Part shown: positions 35,173 to 43,363 of the stretch, in pieces | How positions within the stretch are numbered: position 1 is the stretch's first letter | Layout of the letters: each line of letters opens with the position of its first letter | NCBI GenBank assembly: GCA_963850995.1 | Contig: CAWKNQ010000016.1 | Location: forward strand, 1 to 64,000 | DNA length: 64,000 nt | From: Gaiellasilicea sp963850995 | GTDB taxonomy: Bacteria; Actinomycetota; Thermoleophilia; Gaiellales; Gaiellaceae | Direction of reading: 5' to 3' | Translations under genes and position numbers: made by a program | The notes under the pieces: model-generated | What the model was told of the DNA's origin: nothing | Database searches by the model: none | Seen by the model: only the letters and a program-made list of their open reading frames with translations

Positions 35173-36187
35173 CCGGAGCGCCGCGCTGCTCCGCCGAGCG
35201 GCACGCCGCCAGCGTCAGCTCCAGCGAGAGCAGGTTGTGCCGCCCCGAGTTGTACGGCTCGCGGGCCTCCGCGATCGCCGTCACGAGCTCGCCGAGCGCG
35301 CCGGCGAAGCCGTCGACGTACCAGGCGCCTTCGAGCTCGAAGCGCTCGACCTCCTCCCCTTCGCGCTCGCACTCGACGAAGTCCGACCCGAGCAGGATGC
35401 TGCCGCGAATCGTCCCCTCGGTGCCGTGGACCCAGAAGCGGCAGCCGGGTGACGCGGTGCGCGAGCCGCCGACGCTGCGGATGAGCGCGTTCGCGCCGTC
35501 CGCGTAGTGGACGTCGATCCAGGCGCCCCAGGGCTGCTTCGTCCCGGCCGGCTGGCCCGGCGAGCGAAACTCGAGCGCGCGCACGCTCTCGGGCGTCCGT
35601 CCGTCCAGCCAGCAGCGGCTGATGTCGATCCAGTGCACGCAGTGGTCGTAGACGACGAGATGCTCGATCTCGTCGAAGTGCGGGAACTGATGCACGAACG
35701 CGAAGTCCCGGTCGAGGAGGTGCGTCACGGCGTAGGCCTCCCCGATCGCGCCCTGCTCGATCAGCAACGTCGCGATTCGCCACGGCGGCGCCCAGCGCCC
35801 GTTCTGGTTGACGGCGAGCTTGACGCCGCTCCGCCCGGCTTCGCCGACCAGGGCGCGCGCGGACGCGAGGTCCGGCGCGAGCGGCTTCTGTGCGAGCACG
35901 TGCTTCCCGGCCGCGATCGCGCGCCGGATCAGGTCGACGCGCACGTTCGGGTGGGTCGCGATGTCGACGATCTCGACCGCGGGCTCCGCCAGCAGCTCGT
36001 CCAGGGTCGCAAAGACGCGCTGCTCGACGTCGCGCGTCGCGGCCGGTGAGACGTCGAAGACGCCCACGACGTTGCAGCCGTACTGCGCGTAGGCGGGCAG
36101 GTGCGCGTTCTTGACGATCTGGCCGCAGCCGACGATGCCGATGCCGGGCCGGTAGCCGGGCGGGAAGGAGGGCCGATAGTCGATCAC
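35159..36187 (-). CDS. Gfo/Idh/MocA family oxidoreductase
   Basis: 342 aa from GTG 36187, which overlaps the stop of the dehydrogenase gene (GTGA). NAD-binding 'GIVGCGQIVKNAHLPAYAQY', the family motif 'GKHVLAQKPLAPDLASARAL', and a C-terminal beta-sheet domain. Members oxidise or epimerise sugars and cyclitols at a ring carbon. Last gene of the transport operon that starts at 42838; with the MDR dehydrogenase and the two isomerases it probably degrades the imported sugar. Confidence 0.88.
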   Translation of the reverse strand: MIDYRPSFPPGYRPGIGIVGCGQIVKNAHLPAYAQYGCNVVGVFDVSPAATRDVEQRVFATLDELLAEPAVEIVDIATHPNVRVDLIRRAIAAGKHVLAQKPLAPDLASARALVGEAGRSGVKLAVNQNGRWAPPWRIATLLIEQGAIGEAYAVTHLLDRDFAFVHQFPHFDEIEHLVVYDHCVHWIDISRCWLDGRTPESVRALEFRSPGQPAGTKQPWGAWIDVHYADGANALIRSVGGSRTASPGCRFWVHGTEGTIRGSILLGSDFVECEREGEEVERFELEGAWYVDGFAGALGELVTAIAEAREPYNSGRHNLLSLELTLAACRSAEQRGAPVTLA

Positions 36188-37224
36188 GAGAAGTCGAGCA
36201 CGACCTGCACGGCCTCGTCCGGGCGCTCGTCGAGGAGGCGGAACGCGTCGGCGACGTCCTCGGCGGCGACGACGTGCGAGATCAGCGGCTCGAGCTCCAG
36301 CCGCCCCTGCGCGTGCAGGTCGAGCACGGTTCGCTCGAGGCGGTCGACCGACCAGCGCTGTGACAGCCGCGGGGCGACGTTCGAGATCTGGGACGAGACG
36401 AGCTCGATCCGGTTGTGGTGAAACTCCTCGCCGAGGCGGAGGCCGGTCGCGTCCCCCTGCTCGAACCCGGCTGCGACGACACGGGCCGCGTAGGCAGCCG
36501 AGCGGATCGCCTCGTGCAGGGCGGCGGCAGAGCCGGTCAGCTCGATGACGACGTCTGCGCCGCGGCCGTCCGTCAGCCCTTTCACGGTCTCGGCGACGGG
36601 CTCCGCGGACGCGTCGACGACCGCGGCCGCGCCGAGCGCGTGCGCCAGCTCGAGCCGGCGGGCGATCCGGTCGACCGCAACCACCGTGCCCCCGTTCAGG
36701 CGCGCAAGCTGCGTCGCGATCAGCCCCGGAACGCCCTGGCCGAAGACGGCGACCGTCTCGCCGACGTGCACGTCCGCGTCGAGCACCGCGTTCAGTGCAA
36801 CGGCGCCGATGCGCGGGAAGACGCCGCAGAGTGGGCGTGAGCCGGCGGGCAGGACGTGGCCGGCGAGACGCGCTTCGGCAAGGACGGCAGCGCTCCGGTG
36901 ACCCCAGATGCCCCACACGACGTCCCCCGTCGCGACCGCAGTCACGTCCGCGCCGACGGCCTCGACGGCGCCGACCTGCTCGTAGCCCCACGCCTCGAGC
37001 GGGTAGGCAAACGTCGGATCCCCCTCGACGAAAAGCCTCGTCTCGGCGTCCCAACGCTTGCCGAGGTACGGATTCGTGCCCCGGTACGCGGTCAGCTCCG
37101 TGCCGGCGGAGATCCCGGAGTAGAGCGTTCGCACGAGCGCCTCGCCGGGCCCGGGCGGCCGCTCCTCGTACTCGACGAGCGCGACGTCGCCTGGGGCGCG
37201 GAAGGCGACCAACCGCTCGGCCAC
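36184..37224 (-). CDS. Medium-chain (zinc-type) alcohol dehydrogenase-like protein
   Basis: 346 aa MDR fold: N-terminal GroES part with 'TLYSGISAGTELTAYRG', nucleotide-binding 'VAVFGQGVPGLIATQLARLN'. The catalytic-zinc Cys of classical ADHs is replaced in 'YSGISAGTE', like the sugar/bacteriochlorophyllide-dehydrogenase-type branch. GTG start. Four to seven nt separate it from the ATPase gene, so it is in the same operon; probably oxidises a sugar alcohol or sugar derivative with NAD(P). Confidence 0.85.
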   Translation of the reverse strand: MAERLVAFRAPGDVALVEYEERPPGPGEALVRTLYSGISAGTELTAYRGTNPYLGKRWDAETRLFVEGDPTFAYPLEAWGYEQVGAVEAVGADVTAVATGDVVWGIWGHRSAAVLAEARLAGHVLPAGSRPLCGVFPRIGAVALNAVLDADVHVGETVAVFGQGVPGLIATQLARLNGGTVVAVDRIARRLELAHALGAAAVVDASAEPVAETVKGLTDGRGADVVIELTGSAAALHEAIRSAAYAARVVAAGFEQGDATGLRLGEEFHHNRIELVSSQISNVAPRLSQRWSVDRLERTVLDLHAQGRLELEPLISHVVAAEDVADAFRLLDERPDEAVQVVLDFS

Positions 37225-37227
37225 GGG

Positions 37228-38352
37228 CTAGTCGGCCGACTCGGCGGGCTCGGCGGACTCGGCGGGCTCGGCGGGCTCGGTCACCGCCGTGGCGCCGTCG
37301 GCGCTCATCCAGCGGATCCGCTCGGGCGCGATGCGCAGCCAGACGTCGGAGTCGGGCTCCGGGAAGAGCTGCGGCGACGCGGACACCTTGAGCATGTCCT
37401 CGCCCGTCCGGACGGTGAGCAGGTTGTGCGAGCCGAGCGGCTCGACGACGACGACGGTCGCGCGGATCGCGCCGTCGCTCGGCTCAGTCTGCACCTGGAT
37501 CGACTCGGCGCGGATCCCGAGCAGCACCTGGCGGCCCGCAAGCGGGCGCGCGTCCTCGCCCAGCGGGAGCGTGCCGCCGCTCAGACGAGCGACCGGCGTC
37601 ACCCCGTTCGTCACGACCTCGGCCGCGACGAAGTTCATCGGCGGCGTCCCGATGAAACCGCCCACGAACGCGTCCGCCGGCCGGTCGTAGACGGCGAGGG
37701 GGCTGTCGACCTGCACGATGTGGCCGGCGTTCATGACGGCGATCCGGTCGCCCATGCTGAGCGCCTCCACCTGGTCGTGCGTGACGTAGATCGTCGTCGC
37801 GTCGAGCTTCTGCAGGAGCGCCTTCAGCTCGGCGCGCATCTCCATCCGCAGGAGCGCGTCGAGATTCGAGAGCGGCTCGTCCATCAGCAGCACGTCGGCC
37901 CTCGTCGCGATCGCGCGGGCGACGGCGACGCGCTGCCGCTGACCGCCGGAGAGCTGGGACGGGTAGCGGTCGAGCAGCTCCTCGATGTGCAGGAGCGAGG
38001 CGGCCGACCCGACGCGCTCCGCGATGCTCGCCTTGCTCTCCCGCTGCATCTTGAGGCCGAAGGCGACGTTGTCGTACACCTTCATGTGCGGGAAGACGGC
38101 GTAGCTCTGGAACACCATCGCGATCCGGCGCCGGCGCGGCTGGAGGTTCGTCGCGTCGCGGCCGCCGATCCACACGCGCCCACTGTCGACCTTCTCCAGG
38201 CCGGCGAGGCAGCGAAGGAGCGTCGTCTTGCCGCAGCCGGAGGGCCCGAGGAGGACGACGAACTCGCCGTCGGCGATCTCGAGGTCGACGTCGTCGACCG
38301 CCAGGACCTTGCCGAACGTCTTGCGGATCAGTTCGAAGCGGACGTCAGCCAT
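37228..38352 (-). CDS. Sugar ABC transporter ATPase, MsmK/UgpC family
   Basis: 374 aa. Walker A 'LLGPSGCGKTTLLRCLAGLE', signature 'LSGGQRQRVAVARAI', Walker B 'VLLMDEPLSNLDALLR', H-loop 'TIYVTHDQVEALSMG', then a C-terminal OB/TOBE regulatory domain ('LLGIRAESIQVQTEPSDG'). The last 17 residues are an acidic PAE/SAE repeat encoded by a 9-bp minisatellite (37232-37282), not part of the family core. Its ATG follows the permease stop directly. Confidence 0.93.
   Translation of the reverse strand: MADVRFELIRKTFGKVLAVDDVDLEIADGEFVVLLGPSGCGKTTLLRCLAGLEKVDSGRVWIGGRDATNLQPRRRRIAMVFQSYAVFPHMKVYDNVAFGLKMQRESKASIAERVGSAASLLHIEELLDRYPSQLSGGQRQRVAVARAIATRADVLLMDEPLSNLDALLRMEMRAELKALLQKLDATTIYVTHDQVEALSMGDRIAVMNAGHIVQVDSPLAVYDRPADAFVGGFIGTPPMNFVAAEVVTNGVTPVARLSGGTLPLGEDARPLAGRQVLLGIRAESIQVQTEPSDGAIRATVVVVEPLGSHNLLTVRTGEDMLKVSASPQLFPEPDSDVWLRIAPERIRWMSADGATAVTEPAEPAESAEPAESAD
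37232..37282. repeat. 9-bp minisatellite in the ATPase C-terminus
   Basis: About five in-frame units of the type GGCTCGGCG/GACTCGGCG, coding for Pro/Ser-Ala-Glu triplets at the end of the ATPase. Confidence 0.7.
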
Positions 38353-39162
38353 TTATTTGACCACCCTCCCCCATATGTTGAAGAGGTACTTGCGGATGAA
38401 GAAGATCACGATCAGCGACGGCGCCAGCAGGAAGAAGCCGCCCGCGAACTTGAACGGCAACGGCGAAGCGTTCAGCACCGCGAGGATCTGCGCGGGCAGC
38501 GTCCGCTCCCGCAGCGTCAGGATCGCGGCCGCGAAGACCTCGTTCCACGAGATGATGAAGACGAAGATCGCCGCCGCCGCCAGGCCGGGGAGGGCGAGCG
38601 GCAGCACGATTCGCACGATGGCCGAGAACCGGCTGCAGCCGAGCGTCATCGCGGCCTCCTCGAGCTCGACGGAGATCCCCGCGAAGACGCTCGACGTCAC
38701 GAGCACCGCGAAGGGCAGCGCGAGCGCGGCGTGCGCGAACGCGACGCCGTAGACCGTGTCGTCGATCCCCCAGCGGAGGAAGATGACAGCGAGCGGGATC
38801 GAGAGGATCACGATCGGGAAGGCGCGCGTGCCGACGACCGCGAGTCGGAACGTATCGGCGCCGCGGAACGCGTAGCGCGCGAGCGCGTAGCCGGCGGGAA
38901 TCCCGACGCCGAGCGCGATCACGAGCGTCAGGATCGCGACGATGACGCTGCGCTGGAGCGAGGGGACGATCCCCTCAGAGTCGAGGAAGAAGCGCATCGT
39001 GTCGGTCGACATGTCGCGCGGCAGGAGCTGCTTCGGGTACGCGTACACGGCCTCCTCGGTCGAGAAGGCGGCGAGCGTGATGAAGTAGATCGGGACGAGC
39101 ACCCAGAGCGCGAGCAAGATCGCGGCGGCGTACTTGAGCGTCCCGATCGCCGCCTTTCTCAT
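38353..39162 (-). CDS. Sugar ABC transporter permease, MalG type
   Basis: 269 aa, six membrane helices. The EAA loop 'EEAAMTLGCSRFSAIVRIVL' lies in the last third as expected for CUT1 permeases. ATG at 39160-39162 overlaps the MalF-type gene's TGA. Pairs with the permease upstream to form the channel. Confidence 0.92.
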   Translation of the reverse strand: MRKAAIGTLKYAAAILLALWVLVPIYFITLAAFSTEEAVYAYPKQLLPRDMSTDTMRFFLDSEGIVPSLQRSVIVAILTLVIALGVGIPAGYALARYAFRGADTFRLAVVGTRAFPIVILSIPLAVIFLRWGIDDTVYGVAFAHAALALPFAVLVTSSVFAGISVELEEAAMTLGCSRFSAIVRIVLPLALPGLAAAAIFVFIISWNEVFAAAILTLRERTLPAQILAVLNASPLPFKFAGGFFLLAPSLIVIFFIRKYLFNIWGRVVK

Positions 39163-40055
39163 CTCAGCAGCTGCTCCTTCCGGGTGCGCAGGAGGCGCAG
39201 GATCACGATCGCAGAGACGACCGAGAGCACGAGAATGAGCGCCGCGTACGCGGCCGCGACGTTCTCGTCCTGGTTCGTCGTCTCCCAGCGGTACGCCTCG
39301 GCCGCGAGCACAGTCGTCCCTTCACCCGCGATCGCGATCACCGTCGCGAACACCTCGAACGCGAGGATCACGCGCAGGAGCAGCGCCACCTGGATCGACG
39401 GCTTCAGCATCGGCAGCGTCACGTGCCGCAGCCGCTGCCAGAAGCTTGCGCCGAAGACCTCCGCCGCCTCGTTGAACTCACGCGGGATGCTCTGCAGCCC
39501 GGCGACGAGGATGATCATGATCAGCGCCGTCGAGCGCCAGATCTCGGCGACCACGATCGTGGCGAGCAGCGTCCTCTGGTCGGTCGGGTCGAGCCAGATG
39601 CGCGGGAACGTCGGGTCGGTCAGGCCGAGGTGGCTGAGGATCGTATTGAGGTACCCGCGCTCGGTGAAGATCGCCGACCAGACGATCCCTGCGGCGAGGT
39701 CGGAGATCGCGAGCGGGAGCAGGAAGATGTAGAGGAAGATTCCGCGCCCCTTGAGGCTCGTGTTGACGAGGAGCGCCATGGCGAGGGCGAGCGCGAACTG
39801 GACCGGGATGATCACGGCGATCAGGATCAGGGTGTTCTTGAACGCCTCCTCGAAGCGGAGGTCGTCGCGCATCCGCTCGAAGGCCGTCAGGCTCCAGACG
39901 CCGTCCTCACGGAACGCCAGCGTGAACGCCTCGACCATCGGCCAGCCGAAGAAGAGGGCGAGGTAGGCGAGCGTCGGGAGGACCAGCCAGTACGGCAGGA
40001 CCTCCCAACGCCTCATGCGCTGCGCGACCGACGTCGGCTGCGCGACCGACTCCAC
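39159..40055 (-). CDS. Sugar ABC transporter permease, MalF type
   Basis: 298 aa, six helices; 'EFNEAAEVFGASFWQRLRHV' is the EAA loop contacting the ATPase. GTG start at 40055, 3 nt past the binding-protein stop. CUT1 family, which takes oligosaccharides, glycosides or polyols. Confidence 0.92.
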   Translation of the reverse strand: MESVAQPTSVAQRMRRWEVLPYWLVLPTLAYLALFFGWPMVEAFTLAFREDGVWSLTAFERMRDDLRFEEAFKNTLILIAVIIPVQFALALAMALLVNTSLKGRGIFLYIFLLPLAISDLAAGIVWSAIFTERGYLNTILSHLGLTDPTFPRIWLDPTDQRTLLATIVVAEIWRSTALIMIILVAGLQSIPREFNEAAEVFGASFWQRLRHVTLPMLKPSIQVALLLRVILAFEVFATVIAIAGEGTTVLAAEAYRWETTNQDENVAAAYAALILVLSVVSAIVILRLLRTRKEQLLR

Positions 40056-40058
40056 GCG

Positions 40059-41414
40059 CTACTTCACCTGGCAGGGACCGTTGCTCGGCGGGTCGGGCCG
40101 CCAGCACGGCGCGCCCGTCTTGGTCATGATCGCCTGGAGGTTCGCTCCTTCCTCGTTCAGGACCGTCCGGATGTTCTCGTTGCGGACGACGGTTCGGGTG
40201 AACGTGTTGCGGTAGACCGTGCTGAAGTTGCCGCCCTCGGCGCCGAGGCCGATCGGCAGCAGCGCCGGGAGCGCCCTCGGCGACGCCTGCATGATCTTCA
40301 CCGCGTTCGACTGCGCCCGCAGGCCCTCAGGCAGGCGCTTCGACAGCTGTCCGCCGACGACGGGGAAGAACCCGACCGTCGAGAGGGTCTTCGCCTGCGT
40401 GCTGACGCTCAGCAGGTGCCGGATCAGCTCCCTCGCCCCGTTCGGGTTCGGCGCCGAGCGCGGGATCGCGAGCCCGGCCAGCACCGGCATGTAGGCGAGA
40501 CCCTTGGGGCCGATTGGCGCGGGGAAGACGACGAACGCATCCGGCCGGGTGATGAGCGCGTTCCGCAGTCGCGCCACGTGCTCCCACGCGAGCAGGACTT
40601 CCTCCGAAAGGAGCGGGTCCTGCATGAACCCGTACGTCAGCGACTGTGGATGCGACTGGCCCCAGATCGACTTCATCCACTGCCAGCTCGCGGCCGCGAG
40701 GGGCTGCTTGAAGGTCGTCACGACGCCGCCGCTGTAGGCGGGCACGGAGTACCCCTGGAAGAAGCGGTGGATGAGGCCGTTCGACCCGCCGGGGAATCCG
40801 GTGCGGGGGCCGTAGCGGGCCCTGATCGCCTTCGCCCACTGGTTGTACTGGCCGTAGGTGAGGCGGTTGAGGGTGGCGCCGCGCGGCAGGAGCGGCAGCA
40901 CGCGCCTGTTCGCGATGCAGACGTACGTCGCCTGCATCCACGGGATGTAGTACTGGCGAGGAGTCCCGAGCTTCCCGAGTGTCATGAAGTCCCTGCCGAC
41001 CGCCGTCCGCCCGGAGGAGAACTCCCGCACGAGCGGGGTCAGGTCGGTCAGGATGTTCTTGTCCTCGATCGTCGAGAAGTTGCCGTGCAGGGCGCCGAGC
41101 AGGTCGACGGTGCCGCGCCCGGCGCGCGCCTCGGCCTGGACGCGGTTGTCGAACTCGGCGTCGGACGCGGCGAACACGGCCGTGCAGCGCCCGTCGAACC
41201 CCCTGAGCATGGTGTTCCGGAACGCCTCGGACTCGGCGACCGGAGCGAGCTGGTTGGAGAAGAACGTGACGTTGCCGGCCGGTGCTCCGAAAGCCCGGTC
41301 GGCCAGAACGCCGCCGAGCGCGAGCGCACCGCCGGCGAGTGCCGCCTTCTCGAGCAGCGAGCGGCGGTCGAAGGCGAGCTCCGGGTCGAGGGCGAAGTCG
41401 TCGTGGTCGGCCAT
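40059..41414 (-). CDS. Extracellular solute-binding protein, Tat-type signal
   Basis: 451 aa from ATG 41414 with AGAAGGAGGGAG upstream. The N-terminus 'FDRRSLLEKAALAGGALALG' has a twin-arginine motif and a hydrophobic core, so it is likely exported folded. Family-1 binding-protein features: 'ARAGRGTVDLLGALHGNFST', 'NGLIHRFFQGYSVPAYSGG'. No lipobox Cys near the cleavage site. Provides ligand to the MalF/MalG/MsmK transporter encoded downstream. Confidence 0.88.
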   Translation of the reverse strand: MADHDDFALDPELAFDRRSLLEKAALAGGALALGGVLADRAFGAPAGNVTFFSNQLAPVAESEAFRNTMLRGFDGRCTAVFAASDAEFDNRVQAEARAGRGTVDLLGALHGNFSTIEDKNILTDLTPLVREFSSGRTAVGRDFMTLGKLGTPRQYYIPWMQATYVCIANRRVLPLLPRGATLNRLTYGQYNQWAKAIRARYGPRTGFPGGSNGLIHRFFQGYSVPAYSGGVVTTFKQPLAAASWQWMKSIWGQSHPQSLTYGFMQDPLLSEEVLLAWEHVARLRNALITRPDAFVVFPAPIGPKGLAYMPVLAGLAIPRSAPNPNGARELIRHLLSVSTQAKTLSTVGFFPVVGGQLSKRLPEGLRAQSNAVKIMQASPRALPALLPIGLGAEGGNFSTVYRNTFTRTVVRNENIRTVLNEEGANLQAIMTKTGAPCWRPDPPSNGPCQVK

Positions 41415-41431
41415 GGTGTTGCTCCCTCCTT

Positions 41432-42838
41432 CTAGCTGTCGGGCCCCGGCTCCGGGGGCGCGGTTGAAGACTGATCGAAGAGCGCGTCGAGCACCAGGGC
41501 GGCGGTCCAGGAGAACTCCTTCCCGCCGTGGCCTCGACCGTTCGTGGGGCTGTAGTGCTCCCAGAAACCGGAGCGCCGCGGCAGCCCGACGAGTGCGGCT
41601 CGAACGCGCCTGGCCAGGTCGAGGTAGCCATAGCGGACGAGGCCGCGGTAGAGAAACCAGTTCATGACGGGCCAGATCGGGCCGCGCCAGTAGAGGATCG
41701 GCTCGAAGCGGGGGTCGCCGGGCGGAAGGCTCGCGAGCGCCCACTCGTCGGCTGCAAGAGCGACGCCCGCCTCCCCGAGCCGCGCGACCATCGCGGCCGC
41801 GCGAGCCTCGTCGGGAACGCCCGCGTAGAGCGGCGTGAAGCCGGCTGCGGTGCGGGTGGCGATCAGCGCGCCGGCGCGGACGTCGAGGTCGTCGTAGACG
41901 GCGTGCGCACCGTCCCAGAGCTTCTCGTTCATCGCGTCCGCCGTGTGCTCGGCCCACTCCTCGTAGCGGCCCGGATCCTCGCCCACAGCACGCGCGATCT
42001 CGGCGAGGTCGCGGTTCGCCTGCACCAGGAGCGCGTTGAAGATCGCCGCCTGGACGACGAACGGCGACACCTCGCGGAGCTCGTCCGGCCGGTAGCCGTG
42101 CTCCCGGAAGAGGCCGACCAGGTACGCGTACCGGTCGTAGTGCTCGTTCGTCGGCCGCTGGAACGTGTCGGAGAACTCGGTGTCGATTCGGCGGTACTCG
42201 GGCACGTCGTCGGCCGTGAGCTCGATCCGCCCGAGCGGCCCGTCCCAGAGCGGCGAGTTGTCCATGCCGGTCTCCCACGGGTGCCAGACCTCGGCGAGGC
42301 CGTCGCCGTCGCGCACACGCTCCCGGTAGATGTACTCGTGCCAGGCCGCCAGCTTCGGCAGGAGCTCGCGCGCGAACGCGGCGGCGCGCTCGCCGTCTCG
42401 CCCGTGACGGAGGACGTGCAGCACCGCAGTCGCGTGAATCGGCGGCTGGACGATGCCCGACGTCTGCGGCGTCCGCGGCGCGTCGGGCGAGCGCTCCGCC
42501 TGCCAGAACTCGGGGCCGGGAAAGTACTGCGTGCCCTCGGTGAAGACGATGTGCGGCAAGAGGCCGTTCCGCCACTGGCCGCGAAAGAGCGACACGAGCT
42601 CGCGCTCGGCACGCTCCTGATCGACGCGCGCGTAGCCGATCGAGTGGCACGCGGAGTCCCAGCTCCACTGGTGGGGATAGAGCTGCGGGGACGGCTTGGT
42701 CGCGTGGCCGATCCAGTTGCCGTCGAGAACCGCCAGCGCTCGCCGCGCGAGCTCCGAGTCGCGCTCGTCGAGGCTCCCGTCGAGGAGCGCGGCGGCACGG
42801 CCGTTGCCGATCACCCGGTCTCCCGCAGAACTTGTCAT
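41432..42838 (-). CDS. GH63-type glycosidase, mannosyl-/glucosylglycerate hydrolase-like
   Basis: 468 aa (alpha/alpha)6-barrel. Signature stretches of bacterial GH63 MGH/GgH enzymes are present: 'LYPHQWSWDSACHSIGYARV' with the acid Asp, 'WETGMDNSPLWD', 'EPILYWRGPIWPVMNW', and the loop 'HYSPTNGRGHGGKEFSWTAA'. No signal peptide, so the substrate is cut in the cytosol after import. First gene of the operon; glucosylglycerate or a related compatible solute is the likely substrate of the whole locus. Confidence 0.82.
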   Translation of the reverse strand: MTSSAGDRVIGNGRAAALLDGSLDERDSELARRALAVLDGNWIGHATKPSPQLYPHQWSWDSACHSIGYARVDQERAERELVSLFRGQWRNGLLPHIVFTEGTQYFPGPEFWQAERSPDAPRTPQTSGIVQPPIHATAVLHVLRHGRDGERAAAFARELLPKLAAWHEYIYRERVRDGDGLAEVWHPWETGMDNSPLWDGPLGRIELTADDVPEYRRIDTEFSDTFQRPTNEHYDRYAYLVGLFREHGYRPDELREVSPFVVQAAIFNALLVQANRDLAEIARAVGEDPGRYEEWAEHTADAMNEKLWDGAHAVYDDLDVRAGALIATRTAAGFTPLYAGVPDEARAAAMVARLGEAGVALAADEWALASLPPGDPRFEPILYWRGPIWPVMNWFLYRGLVRYGYLDLARRVRAALVGLPRRSGFWEHYSPTNGRGHGGKEFSWTAALVLDALFDQSSTAPPEPGPDS

Positions 42839-43363
42839 ACCGGCGTGAGAATACTCTCGCGGCGTCGCCGTTACGCGGCGGAAGCTACGAGGCGGCGACG
42901 CTCGCGGAGGAGCTCGGCGTACCGCTGGGCGAGGTGGCGGACCACGCCGGCTTCGGCGCCGTCCCCGGCGGGCCGAGAGGCCGCCCCGCGGTTGCGAGCG
43001 GCGGGCTCGTCTTCAGCATTCTCCGGCAGGCTGCGCAGCCGAAGGCGGCGATGCGGCTCCTGCGCGACGTCGTCGCGCCCGAGCACGTGGCCCGGATCGC
43101 CCGCGAGACCGGGCGCATCCCGGCCAGACGCTCGGCGATCGAGCTCGCGGCGCCCGGGCTGCCGTTCGTGTCGGAGACGGCGACGATGCTGGAGCACGCG
43201 GTCACGCGTCCGGCGACGCCGCTCTACCCGCGCGTGTCGGCGCAGCTGCAGGCGATGCTCGAGTCGGTGCTCACGGGTCAGCGCACGCCGACGCAGGCTG
43301 CACGCCATGGGGCGGAGCTCGTCGCGGCGATCACGGGCCTGCCGCTCGCCGAGAGCGCTACTG
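42839..43363 (+). pseudogene. C-terminal fragment of a sugar-binding protein
   Basis: About 175 codons open from near 42832. The text 'GGSYEAATLAEELGVPLGEV', 'VSAQLQAMLESVLTGQRTPT' and 'ARHGAELVAAITGLPLAES' matches the last third of family-1 ABC binding proteins. There is no signal peptide or N-terminal lobe. It is divergent from the GH63 gene and overlaps the end of the sulfatase gene, so it looks like a leftover after deletion or rearrangement. Confidence 0.6.

Noticed and set aside
36856..39732. 958-codon open frame on the plus strand across the ABC operon
   Set aside because: It is antisense to four well-recognised genes, has Arg/Asp/Glu-rich low-complexity composition and no domain; it is a GC-bias shadow.
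39423..41435. 670-codon plus-strand open frame
   Set aside because: Antisense to the MalF-type permease and binding-protein genes, no motif, biased composition.
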